Shown in pieces: positions 54,291 through 64,000 of a stretch of DNA of 64,000 nt (position 1 is its first letter; each line of letters opens with the position of its first letter). A program made the translations under genes and the position numbers. The notes beneath the pieces were generated by a model. That model did not search any database, was not told the DNA's origin, and saw only the letters and a program-made list of their open reading frames with translations. Source of the DNA: Musa acuminata AAA Group (taxonomy: Eukaryota > Streptophyta > Magnoliopsida > Zingiberales > Musaceae); contig NC_088331.1 of the NCBI RefSeq assembly GCF_036884655.1, positions 15,355,001 to 15,419,000 of the forward strand. The letters run 5' to 3'.

Positions 54291-55815
54291 TGTTGAATCT
54301 TAGATTTTGATGATAAAACTAATTGATAATGTTTATGATTTGAACTATGTTTTGAGTGACACAAGAAGTTTCGATTAAGGAGAGACAATTAAAAACAGAA
54401 ATAATCATGTTAGGACGGAGAAAAATATGTTAGAAGATTGGACGTCGAGTCGAAGGATCGATCGACGTATCGGTAGAAGACTTCGGGCAATAGGTTCGGG
54501 CATTGGGCCAACAAGAGTGAAAATTACACCAAGGAAATCAGAGTTACAAAGGCCAACTGGTTGATTAGGCAATAGGCCGCAAGAGAGGATGATGCGCCGA
54601 AGATTTTAACGAAGCGTCGATGAACCAATGATATGCCAAACAACATTTGATTTACTTTGTAATAATTGTCTAAATCAAGGCATAAATCAAAATGAAGTCC
54701 CAGAGTCAAGAATGAGATTTTGTTGAGAGTTCAAGAGTTCGTCGGAAGTCTAGACGTTCATTAGAAATTCTATTGGAACTGACCGAGAAGTCCAGGACCT
54801 TGCCAAAGAAGCTCATTGGAACTCACTAAGAAGATCATTATAAAGTCTAGGACCTTGCTATAAGCAGTGAACATTACCGAGAGATCGTCGGAAGTTTGTC
54901 GGAAGCTCGCTGGAAGAAACCTAGACTCATAGACTTATTTAGCTTAGTGAATGTTTTAAATTTCGTAGTTAGAACATAATTGAGTTGAAATTGGGCCAAC
55001 TCAATTAGGGGTTAATTGGACTCATGTTTGGGCTATGTTGGGCCAAGTGGATAGCCCAAACAATGACCCAACAGGTAGAACCGTCGTGGCATAGTCTCTG
55101 AGATTATGTTAGGTGGTAGTACCGCCTTAACACAATCTCCGAGAGACTGTTAGGCAGTGGTACCACTAGACTGGGCAGTGGTATCACCTAGTGGCAGGTT
55201 GTCAAGCGATGGTACCACCAGACTGGGCGATGGTACCACCCAGTGTTAGTGCTGCAAGTGGTGGTACTTTAAGTACCTGAAGGACCCAAGATGAGACATT
55301 TTTAGGCTCCAAGTTTGAATCAACTTGAGGCCTATAAATACCCCTCTCATCCCTAGTTAAAAAACACAAGTACGAAGAACTTAAAAGTGAGAAAATGCTG
55401 TAGAAATTATTTGAGAGATCCCCTCCTCTAGCTTAAACTTAAAATTCTGTTTAGAGAGGAGTGTGTGCTTGTAAAATGTTGTCTCCTAAACCTGTAAAAA
55501 GGAAAAGAGGGGTGTAAAAGGGTAGTTGGTCTTTGCACAAGGAAGACCGTTAGTGGATGCCGGTGGCCTCGATGGAAGAGGAATCGGTGGAGTGGATGTA
55601 GGTCATGACGACCGAACACTATAAAACTGCTTATATTTCTGTTTGTGTAATTTACCTTTACTGTAAACTGAATCTTTAGTTGCCTACTGCTCTCATTACA
55701 TATACGAACGAGATTTCAAATTATCTTTCCGATCCGGTTTTCAACGAACGAAGAGATTTTTTGAAACCGACGTAATTCGCTGCCCCCCCCTCTTAGTGCC
55801 GATTCGATTCTAACA
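54291..55815 (+). repeat. R2B 3' LTR (1525 bp)
   Basis: Runs from TGTTGAATC to TCTAACA, with the TATA box near 55334-55341. As in the R2C 3' LTR, the left arm of the U5 hairpin is missing (CGCTG runs directly into the C-tract near 55783). Confidence 0.92.
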
Positions 55816-56513
55816 TCTATATTATTCTCAATACTCATAGTTGAGTAATAATCTTTAGTAATCAAATATGAATATTTTTTATTGCAACATAAAATGCACA
55901 ACAATTAATATATAATAACAACTTATATGCATTTGTCCCATAATCACAATCACTAATCTCAAGCATATCAATTTTCTTATACAATTTATTTCATGAAATG
56001 CGTCGTAAATTTAGTTAAATATAAGCCCAGCTTAAATTTAAGACCAAAATTAATGTGATTATAGTACTCAATTAATCATATTTGAGCCAACTTGATCGAG
56101 CTTGTAATCAACTCATACACAATCTCAAACCATTAATAATTAATCCAATTAGCAAGCTAAAAATTTCGTTTGCATCTTAATCTTTAAAAAGTAGAGCCAC
56201 ATAAGAACAATCCAATTATTGTAGCACTACTCCAATATTTTGAAGAAGAGATTTATTTAACAAGAGCTCAAGTTCTTCTCTATATACACCTACATAATTA
56301 GTCGCTGATATTTTTAGCTTTCTCCCCCTTCATCCCATCCACACGTTGCTGATGTTTTAGCTTTCTCCCCCGTCATCCACAAGTTGCTGATAATTGAGCA
56401 ATTGTTTTCCAATAGGTATGGTTTGTTTTACCTATATTCATAAACCTATATTCATAAATCTATTGATATTTCAAAAATGACAAGTCTCATATTTTGTAAA
56501 TGATTATGATGCA

Positions 56514-56550
<37 letters not shown>

Positions 56551-56956
56551 TAAAAATAATATATCTATATTATCTTCCACAAGAGCCTCCTATAACCTAG
56601 CCATCTTCTTCTTTTTATGATTAGGACAACCAGGGCAGAGTATATAGAGAGAGATACGGTGAGATGATCTACTACTAACCTTTCACATTAGCACTAAAGT
56701 CAATCTTGCAACTTCCAAGTAGCTTCTTGATGCATAATAGATATTAGAACTAAAGTCAAGATCGGAAGTTGCCAATCTTGCAACTTCCAATCTTGCAACT
56801 ACTAGCCTTTCACATTAGCCTTTCACACGCTATAATATGGTAGAAAAGTCCAAAAACATAATCTTCAAATTAAATATTCTTCGAAAAGGAGTCATTAAGA
56901 TCAAAGGTTCACTCAATATAACCTAAGCATAGGGTAAGGAAAACAACTGTGATGAC
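55816..56956. other. Host copy B, right of R2B
   Basis: Matches 12833-13989 throughout, including the same 5-bp target sites at both ends (TCTAT; ATGAC at 56952-56956). The (AT)n run (about 56518-56548) is shorter than in copy C. No ORF is credible. Confidence 0.85.
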
Positions 56957-57579
56957 TGTTAGGATCGGAACGACGCTAAGAGGGGGGGGGTGAATTAGTA
57001 CAATGGATTAAAACTTTTGAGTTTGTAAACGAATTCGTAAGTAAGAGGAGATTTCGTTTCAATAGTAACTTGAGTAGATGAAAATCGAAAGCTTGCAGTA
57101 GTGTAAATAACAATTTTAGGAAAGTAAGAACTCACACATTCAAGGAACACGCCAATTTAAAGTGGTTTGGTCAAAATGACCTACATCCACTTGCGAAGTC
57201 TTTTTCGAAGAGGCTCCCAACTTCCACTAGCAAATCACTTTGAAGGAGAAGGTCAAATACCCCTCTTACAATCTTTTACAAGTGGTTCACACTCTTATAA
57301 AATTTTCAATGAAAGAGAAGGAAGTGAACACTCAAGAAATTGAAAACTAGACTTACTAAAGACTTTGCTAAGGCTTTTATCTCAAACTATTACTTCTCAA
57401 AAGTTATATTCTCTGCTCAGAATTGAGGGGTATTTATAGGCCCAAAGAGGATTCAAATTTAGGCTCTAAATTTTGAATTCTCTTGGGTTTTCAAGGCTGG
57501 CGGTGCCACCGCCTATCGGTGGCAGTGCCCCGCTTGTCAATGTCATATTGACCGGTGATTGGCGGTGCCACCGCCTGTC
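56957..57579 (-). repeat. R3B: LTR fragment of the duplicated R3, cut by G1
   Basis: Starts TGTTAGGATCGG at the same host position as R3 and matches 13990-14616 to about 98% by eye. At 57579 it is interrupted by G1 within the GGCGGTGCCACCGCC palindrome region. The remainder of this R3 copy lies beyond G1, outside the window. Confidence 0.9.
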
Positions 57580-57809
57580 TGTCACGAATGGTCGTCGCGC
57601 ACCCGCAACAACTCCGTTCAACGAATCGTTCGTCGCTCACACCTGCATGTACAGCTGCTTGACAGCATGTTTTCTCTTAGTTTTGGGTCATTTTGCTTGT
57701 AAATATGTAAGTTCGAACAAGCTGCAGCGTTGCAAAGCGATCGTTCACCGAACCGAGCAAAACAGCCCCAAAGCAATCCAAAACAGCTCCGTTTTCGTGT
57801 GCCGCGGGA

Positions 57810-57837
57810 GGTGAGCGGAGAGCTACCTCCGCTCACC
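57810..57837 (+). other. Perfect 11-bp hairpin in G1 U3
   Basis: Arms GGTGAGCGGAG and CTCCGCTCACC with loop AGCTAC. In the 3' LTR (63444-63471) both arms are unchanged while the loop has one substitution (AGCTGC). It lies about 70 bp upstream of the TATA box. Confidence 0.8.
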
Positions 57838-57902
57838 AAAACGTCAGCCATCTTAGACCCCAGGAACCCCTCGGGTGGCACAGGGCTGGATGGGGCTTCG
57901 GT

Positions 57903-57908
57903 TATATA
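57903..57908 (+). promoter_or_regulatory. G1 LTR TATA box
   Basis: TATATA in GGTTATATACCGGG, conserved in the 3' LTR near 63537-63542. Transcription would start about 30 bases downstream. Confidence 0.7.
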
Positions 57909-58374
57909 CCGGGCATTGAACTCTCTTTCGCAAGTTCGCACGTGACCCTTACGGGAACTTGTCTTCACGCCCGGGACCAGGTGAGCGGCTATTTGTGGGC
58001 TTGCAGCTGTCCGTTCATCCTTGAAAGCCTTGTTTTTCTCCCTCTCCCTCTTTTCTCTTGTGCACACAGGGTGTTCGTCGAATTGCTTGTAAAGCTTCCC
58101 TTTTCGCGAGACTTCGGGACTTGTCTGTTGCTCGTTCTTTCGAACTAACTTCTTTCTCTTTTACAGGTCCTTAGGGACCTGCGAGAGGTTACAAAGTGGG
58201 CTGACCCTTGCGGAGCAAGATCGCAAGGGCGAAGCGCGACTTAGGCAACGCAAGCTAAGTTCGCGTCTTTGCCACAAGGGTGACTCACGACTTAGGCAAC
58301 GCAAGCTAAGTTCGCGTCTTTGGCCGCAAGGGTGCCTCACGCCTTAGGCAATTCCAGCTAAGGTCGTGACATTG

Positions 58375-58389
58375 TGGTATCAGAGCAGG
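58375..58389 (+). other. G1 primer-binding site, tRNA-Met
   Basis: TGGTATCAGAGCAGG three bases after the 5' LTR end, complementary to the 3' end of initiator tRNA-Met over the first 12 bases. Confidence 0.9.
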
Positions 58390-58432
58390 CAAGCTCTTCG
58401 ATCGAACAACGAACGAACTTCGCAACTTCGCA

Positions 58433-59791
58433 ATGGCAAAGCATCGTGGCGAATCAAGCAAGACGGGGCAAGCCGGACCCTTGCCCCAAGCAGCCGCAGG
58501 TGGGCTGCATGTGCACACTCGCTCGCATGCTGTTGGAGCCGCTCAAGAGGAGCGCGGTAGCGAACAAGACGAGCGAGAAGTTGGCAACTCTCTGCGAGCG
58601 GAGGAAGCGCAATCTGGTGCGCTAACTGGGAAAAAGAGTCATAAGGAGAGACTCACGATGGCGGAGACCCGCCTGGATGTTCTGGAAGCGAGCATGGAGG
58701 AACTCTACCATGACCAACAAAGACTTGTTGGGGTAGAGAGCTCGCAGGAGGAAGCGGAGTCTAGGATCGACAAGGTCGAGGCCCTAGTCGATCGATTGTC
58801 TGATGACACTAAAGACTCCGTGCAACACTTACAAGATGTTGTGGCGAAACTCACTGCAAAGGTGGCCATGCTTACAAGAACACTAAATGCGGGAGGAGGC
58901 AACACCCGCACGGCACCGCCACAAAATTTGAGGGCACCTGAGCCTCATGGATATGGAGGGGCCAGAGATGCCAAGGAGCTCGAGAACTTTCTGTTCGACA
59001 TGGAGCAATACTTCCGAGCTATGAGGCCCGATTCTGAAGATACCAAAGTTTCTATAGCAACAATGTATCTGAACGGAGATGCGAAACTTTGGTGGCGAAC
59101 TCGTTGGGAGGAGATCCAACAAGGTCGGTGTCGAGTCGACACATGGGAAGACTTGAAGCGGGAGTTGAGAACTCAGTTCCTACCGGAGAACACAGAGTTC
59201 GTCGCAAGAAGGAAGTTGAGACAACTCCGCCAAAGTACCACCATCCGAGACTATGTGAAGCAGTTTTCTGCATTAATGCTGGACATACAGGACATGTCCG
59301 AGAAGGACAAGTCGTTCAGCTTCCTCGATGGTTTGAAACCATGGGCTCAACAGGAGCTAAATCGAAGGAATGTTACCGATGTGGTCGGGGCAATTACTGC
59401 TGCAGAAAGGCTCACCAACTTCGTTTCCTTTGAAGACCCAGCGAGAAGGAAACAATCTTCAGGAAATCGCCCTCCAAAACATTCTTGAGGGAAGGAGCTC
59501 GGGGGCGAACAAAAGAAGAAGAGCTCCCATAAAGGGCCGAACCCTAAAGGCAAGGCCTCAAAACCTGGAGGATGCTTCTTGTGCGGAGGACCGCACATGG
59601 TAAGGGAGTGCCCACAGAAACAGGCACTCAATGCTTTGACGGCTTCCATCCACCCTCCCCGATCGGACAAGGGCAAAGCTGTTGCTCTTAGTTCGAGCAG
59701 TTCAGAATCCAGCAGCGACGATGAGGAGTCGCAAGGACCCCGAATGGGAGCAATGCGTCTGTTGAACGCTATGCGGGGTCAAGTGGGGTAG
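58433..59791 (+). pseudogene. gag: G1 Gag, one frame with a premature UGA
   Basis: Starts MAKHRGESSKTGQAG. It has a coiled-coil-like segment (about residues 70-155), then the retrotransposon Gag core (FLFDMEQYFRAM, GDAKLWWRTRW, TWEDLKRELRTQFLP, LRQLRQSTTIRDYVKQF, FLDGLKPWAQQEL). A UGA at 59486-59488 interrupts it. The same frame then resumes with a lysine-rich linker and the knuckle CFLCGGPHMVREC (C-x2-C-x3-H-x4-C) near 59570-59608, followed by a Ser/Asp/Glu-rich tail. A UAG at 59789-59791 separates it from protease, in frame. Gag would package the element RNA. Confidence 0.9.
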
Positions 59792-62700
59792 AATATGAAG
59801 TCCAAGGTACTAAAAGCAGGAAGTAGTGAACTGATGTATGTGGACATCAAGCTGAATGGCCAAACAACCCGTGCAATGGTGGACACGGGCGCTACCCACA
59901 ACTTCATAGCCGATCGTGAAGCACAGCGACTTGGGTTGACCTTGGAGAAGAGCCCAAGCCGAATGAAGGTGGTGAACTCGGAGGCCAGGCGAATCTCCGG
60001 GTTGGCGAAGGGAGTTCCCATCAAAATCGGGACTTGGAGCGGAAATACCAACATGATGGCCGTGCCATTGGACGACTTCCAAGTGATTCTTGGAATGGAG
60101 TTCATGCATGCGGCGAAATTGGTGCCGATGCCATTCTTGAACTCTCTATGTATGATGGGAGGCGATGACCCCTGCGTGGTTCCCGTCTCTCGGAGAGGAA
60201 CTAAGGAGCCCCAACATATTTCGGCATTACAATTGAAGAAATGGGTGCGAAAAGGCGAGTTGACATTCGTGGCTGCTATGAAGCTAGAGCCACTCAACGA
60301 GGAGGCCATTCAAGAACCTGCTGTGGTGGCGAACGTCCTAAAAGAGTTCAAAGACGTTATGCCACCCGAGTTGCCGAAGACTCTCCCTCCACGCAGAGGC
60401 GTGGATCACAGTATCGAGCTGGAGCCAGGAGTGAAACCTCCAGCAAGACCACCCTACCGCATGCCTCCACTAGAGTTGGTCGAACTCAGGAAGCAGTTAG
60501 GTGAACTGCTAAGCGGTGGTCTCATCCGTAGCTCTAAAGCACCTTTTGGAGCTCCAGTTCTCTTCCATAAGAAACAAGATGGGAGCCTCCGATTATACGT
60601 CGACTATCAAGCCCTCAACAAAGTGACAGTGAAGAACAAGTATCCCATCCCGCTCATTACGGACTTGTTCGATCAATTGGGCAAGGCAAAGTATTTCTCA
60701 AAACTCGACCTTCGGTCGGGGTATTGGCAGGTGCGCATTGCTGAAGGCGACGAAGCAAAGACTACTTGTGTGACCAGATATGGAGCGTTTGAGTTCTTGG
60801 TGATGCCTTTCGGCTTAACCAATGCTCCGGCCACATTCTGTACTCTCATGAACCAGCTATTCAAAGAGTATTTGGATAAGTTCGTGGTCGTCTACTTGGA
60901 CGATATCGTCGTCTACAGCCAAACGCTCGAGGAGCACGTCAAGCACCTTCGGACGATTTTTAAGGTTCTCAGGGAGAACACTCTGTTCGTAAAAAGGGAG
61001 AAATGCTACTTTGATCAGACTGGGATCCTATTCTTGGGGCATCGAATCGGTGATGGCTCCATCCGGATGGATAAGTCGAAGGTGCAAGCAGTTGCGGAAT
61101 GGCGAACTCCAAAGAAGGTGCCAGAGTTGAGATCCTTCCTTGGTTTCGTCAACTACTATAGACGCTTCATTGTGGGATATTCGAAGCGGGCAACTCCACT
61201 GACGGAGTTGCTGAAGAAGGAGCAGCCTTGGAAGTGGTCTGACAAATGTGAGATAGCATTCCAGGATCTGAAGGCTGCTGTTCTAGAAGAACTAGTGCTC
61301 AAATTGCCAAACTATGGAGAGCCCTTTGAAGTCCATACAGATGCTTCGGACTTCGCTATTGGGGGAGTACTCATGCAGGAAGGTCATCCGGTGGCCTACG
61401 AGAGCCGCAAACTCAACGAGACCGAGAGGCGGTATTCAGTGCATGAGAAAGAGATGACAGCAGTGATCCACTGTCTGCGAGTTTGGCGACACTACCTCCT
61501 CGAGTCGCGATTTGTGCTGAGGACAGACAACATCGCCCTGAGCTATTTCCAAACTCAGAAGAAGCTCTCCTCAAAGCAGGCACGGTGGCAGGACTTCCTG
61601 GCTGAATTTGATATGGCGATGGAGTACAAGCCTGGGAAGGCGAATGTCGTGGCCGATGCGCTGAGTCGGAAGGTGGAATGCGTGAATGCTGCACAACTGG
61701 AGGGCAGAGGCTAAGCAAGTCAGTTGCACTCCAACTTCCTTTCCCGAATTAAGGATGGACTGTATAGTGATCCCCAGACAGTTATCCTGATGCAGCTCAT
61801 CAAAGAAGGCAAGGCACGACGGTTTTGGGTCCAGGAGGGACTTGTTTACACGAAAGGGAATAGGGTCTATGTTCCCCGAGTGGATAATTTAAGGCGTGAA
61901 CTCTTAAAAGAGTGTCACGATTCCCTTTGGGCTGGACACCCGGGCATTCACAGAACGTTGGCTCTCGTGGAGAGGGCCTTCTACTGGCCGAAGATGGGGA
62001 TTGATATGGAGGAATACGTTCGAACATGCCTTACTTGCCAACAAGACAAGGTGGAGCAACGGAAATCGGTGGGACTTTTAGAGCCGTTGCCCATACCAGA
62101 AAGGCCGTGGGAGAGCATTTCCTTAGACTTCATATCAAGCTTGCCACCTGTAGGGGGACTCGGATCGATACTCGTGGTGGTTGATCGGTTTTCAAAGTAT
62201 GCAACTTTCATTGCTGCTCCCCTACACTGTTCAGCAGAAGAGGCGGCCAGACTGATGATGAGGAATGTAGTGAAGTATTGGGGAGTCCCGCACAATATCA
62301 TTAGTGATCGAGACGCTCGATTCCTGGGACGATTCTGGACCGAGCTATTCAAATTGTTGGGGTCAAAGTTATACTTCTCTATGAGCCTCCACCCCCAGAC
62401 GGATAGCCAGACCGAAAGAATAAATTCGCTCTTGGAGCAATATCTTCGGCACTACATGAGTGCCAATCAACGAGATTGGGTGAAGCTGTTGGACATTGCC
62501 CAATTCTCCTACAACTTGCAGCGGAGCTCTGCATCCAACAAGAGCCCCTTCAAGATTATCACAGGACAACAACCGTCGACTCCCCACACCATGGCAATTG
62601 GGTATATTGGGAGCAGTCCATCAGCCTATCATTTCGCAAAGGAGTGGCATCGAAATGCAAATATTGCGCGGGCTTACTTGGAGAAGGCGGCAAAACGGAT

Positions 62701-63202
62701 GAAGAAGTGGGCAGACTTGGGAAGGCGACCACAGGAGTTCAAATTTGGCGATCTGGTGTTGGTAAAGCTCCAACCAGCATCACTCCAATTCTTCAGGAAC
62801 AGAGTCCATAAAGGATTGGTGCGTAAGTATGAAGGGCCCTTCCCAATTATCAGCAGGGTAGGCAATGTCTCTTACAAGTTGCAACTGCCGGCATGGTTCA
62901 AAATTCACAACGTTCTTCACGCCAGCAACCTAAAAGCCAACCACTCGGATTCGCAAGATGCTTCCAGAAGTGTTCCAACTCGGCTACCTCCCATCACGGC
63001 CTCCTACGAGAAGCGAGTGGAAACCATTCTGGCGGATCGCAAGATTAAGCTACCCAACGGAGTGGAGCAAACAGAGTACTTGGTGAAGTGGCGAAAGCTT
63101 CCCCGAACTGAAGCCAGTTGGGAGCCTGAAGACGCCCTACGACATGAAGAGGAAGTCATCAACAACTACCAACAAGCGTCGACGAGGGCGTCAACAGTTT
63201 AA
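59792..63202 (+). pseudogene. pol: G1 pol: protease-RT-RNase H-integrase-chromodomain, one internal UAA
   Basis: In frame with gag. Protease has DTGATHNF near 59882. RT has [22 protein letters not shown] and YLDD (about 60893-60907). RNase H has [10 protein letters not shown] (about 61335) and ADALSRK. A UAA at 61712-61714 interrupts the RNase H-integrase junction, and the same frame resumes at once. Integrase has the zinc segment (GHPGIHRT ... CLTCQQDK), the catalytic D-D-E (SLDFISSLP, ISDRDARF, TERIN), a GPF motif (KYEGPFPI), and a C-terminal chromodomain (about 63019-63177: VETILADRKIK, EYLVKWR, ASWEPEDAL), which in this group targets integration to marked chromatin. It ends at the UAA at 63200-63202. 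Confidence 0.92.
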
Positions 63203-63213
63203 GTGGGGGAGAA
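63201..63213 (+). other. G1 polypurine tract
   Basis: AAGTGGGGGAGAA immediately before the 3' LTR start TGTCACGA; it begins in the pol stop codon. Confidence 0.88.
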
Positions 63214-64000
63214 TGTCACGAACGGTCGTCACGCACCCGCAACAACTCCGTTCAACGAACCGTTCGTCGCTCACACCTGCATGTACAGCTGCTTGACAGC
63301 ATGTTTTCTCTTAGTTTTGGGTCATTTTTCTTGTAAATATATAAGTTCGAACAAGCTGCAGCGTTGCAAAGCGACCGTTCACCGAACCGAGCAAAACAGC
63401 CCCAAAACAGCCCAAAACAGCTCCGTTTTCGCGTGCCGCGGGAGGTGAGCGGAGAGCTGCCTCCGCTCACCAAAACGTCAGCCATCTCAGACCCTAGGAA
63501 CCCCCTGGGTGGCACAGGGCTGGATGGGGCTTCGGTTATATACCGGGTGTTGAACTCTCTTTCGCAAGTTCGCACGTGACCCTTACGGGAACTTGTCTTC
63601 GCGCCCGGGACCAGGTGAGCGGCTGTTTGTGGGCTTGCAGCTGTTCGTTCATCCTTGAAAGCCTTGTTTTTCTCCCTCTCCCTCTTTTCTCTTGTGCACA
63701 TAGGGTGTTCGTCGAATTGCTTGTAAAGCTTCCCTTTTCGCGAGACTTCGGGACTTGTCCATTGCTCGTTCTTTCGAACTAATTTCTTTCTCTTTTACAG
63801 GTCCTTAGGGACCTGCGAGAGGTTACAAAGTGGGCTGATCCTTACGGAGCAAGATCGCAAGGGCGAAGCGCGACTTAGGCAACGCAAGCTAAGTTCGCGT
63901 CTTTGCCACAAGGGTGACTTGCGACTTAGGCAACGCAAGCTAAGTTCGCGTCTTTGGCCGTAAGGGTGCCTCATGCCTTAGGCAATTCCAGCTAAGGTCG
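63214..64000 (+). repeat. G1 3' LTR (787 of 792 bp)
   Basis: Same landmarks as the 5' LTR; the window ends ...AAGGTCG, so only the terminal TGACA is missing. ORFs of about 149 codons on the opposite strand of both LTRs are non-coding by all appearances. Confidence 0.93.

Larger units (their letters stand above)
50209..55815 (+). mobile_element. R2B: gag-only non-autonomous copia element, both LTRs present
   Basis: LTRs at 50209-51802 and 54291-55815, with target duplication TCTAT at 50204-50208 and 55816-55820. It has a primer-binding site at 51805-51817, a broken gag, 1.5 kb noncoding and a purine tract (about 54274-54290). It is the duplicated copy of R2C, inserted at the same host position. 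It lacks 701 bp of the R2C interior and carries an extra (AT)n run at 52835-52870. Confidence 0.93.
57580..58371 (+). repeat. G1 5' LTR (792 bp)
   Basis: Bounded by a perfect 8-bp inverted repeat, TGTCACGA and TCGTGACA. It contains a perfect 11-bp hairpin (57810-57837), a TATA box (57903-57908) and, near the 3' end, tandem hairpin units with CGCGACTTAG ... CTAAGTTCGCG (about 58225-58330). By eye it differs from the 3' LTR at about 30 of 787 positions, nearly all transitions. Confidence 0.94.
57580..64000 (+). mobile_element. G1: Ty3/gypsy chromovirus, nearly complete
   Basis: The 5' LTR (57580-58371), primer-binding site, gag, pol, polypurine tract and 3' LTR (63214-64000, last ~5 bp outside) are all present. 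Pol order is protease, RT, RNase H, integrase, then a C-terminal chromodomain, which defines chromoviruses. The sublineage could be Galadriel, but this is a guess. The whole polyprotein is in one frame, broken only by three stop codons. It is inserted in R3B; CTGTC at 57575-57579 should be its left target duplication. Confidence 0.94.

Noticed and set aside
57618..58067. 149-codon antisense ORF in the G1 5' LTR, repeated at 63252-63701
   Set aside because: It is present only because both LTRs carry the same sequence; it is antisense to the promoter and shows no domain.

Overview
This is nuclear DNA from a flowering plant. The GC-rich, Ala-codon-rich style of the one plausible host gene leans towards a monocot, but I hold that at low confidence. 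About 90% of the window is LTR retrotransposon, mostly Ty1/copia elements of the SIRE/Maximus type inserted into one another, with one Ty3/gypsy chromovirus at the right end. No rRNA, tRNA, CRISPR array or prokaryotic feature was seen. I use these names below: R1 (1-7704, minus), R2C (7705-12832, plus), R3 (13990-41957, minus, carrying R5 at 16610-26785 and R4 at 29151-36846), S1 (solo LTR 43116-44798), R2B (50209-55815, plus), R3B (56957-57579, LTR fragment) and G1 (57580-64000, plus, chromovirus).

Layout. R1 is an autonomous copia element whose 3' LTR runs off the left edge. It sits inside the 5' LTR of R2C, a gag-only copia derivative. R2C is followed by about 1.15 kb of non-element DNA (host copy C) and then R3, a copia element split by two younger minus-strand elements, R5 (autonomous, youngest) and R4 (gag-only). 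Host DNA resumes at 41958, carries a solo LTR and copia remnants, and includes host copy A (46846-48212), which lacks any of these insertions. A short unique stretch holds a small predicted membrane-protein gene (48650-48970) and an inverted-repeat element. Host copy B follows with R2B and R3B inserted at the same sites as R2C and R3. G1 is inserted in R3B and loses only the last ~5 bp of its 3' LTR to the window edge.

History readable from the sequence. Copies B and C share the R2 insertion (target duplication TCTAT), the R3 insertion (ATGAC) and three nonsense codons in the R2 gag, so they are a duplication made after both insertions. Copy A preserves both empty sites. R1, R4, R5 and G1 each hit only one copy and are younger. 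The R5 LTRs differ by only about a dozen substitutions plus two repeat units.

Points of biology. In R1, R5 and the divergent R3, gag and pol are in one frame separated by a single UAG at the same place, suggesting conserved stop-codon readthrough. R3 carries an extra ORF after pol resembling the plant-transposon-protein family, preceded by a promoter-like region with a TATA box and LTR-like palindromes. R4 keeps an intact 313-residue Gag that lacks the zinc knuckle, truncated near the same place as the R2 gag. LTR ends form a hairpin with a C-tract loop next to the primer-binding site, with a paired base change in R3.
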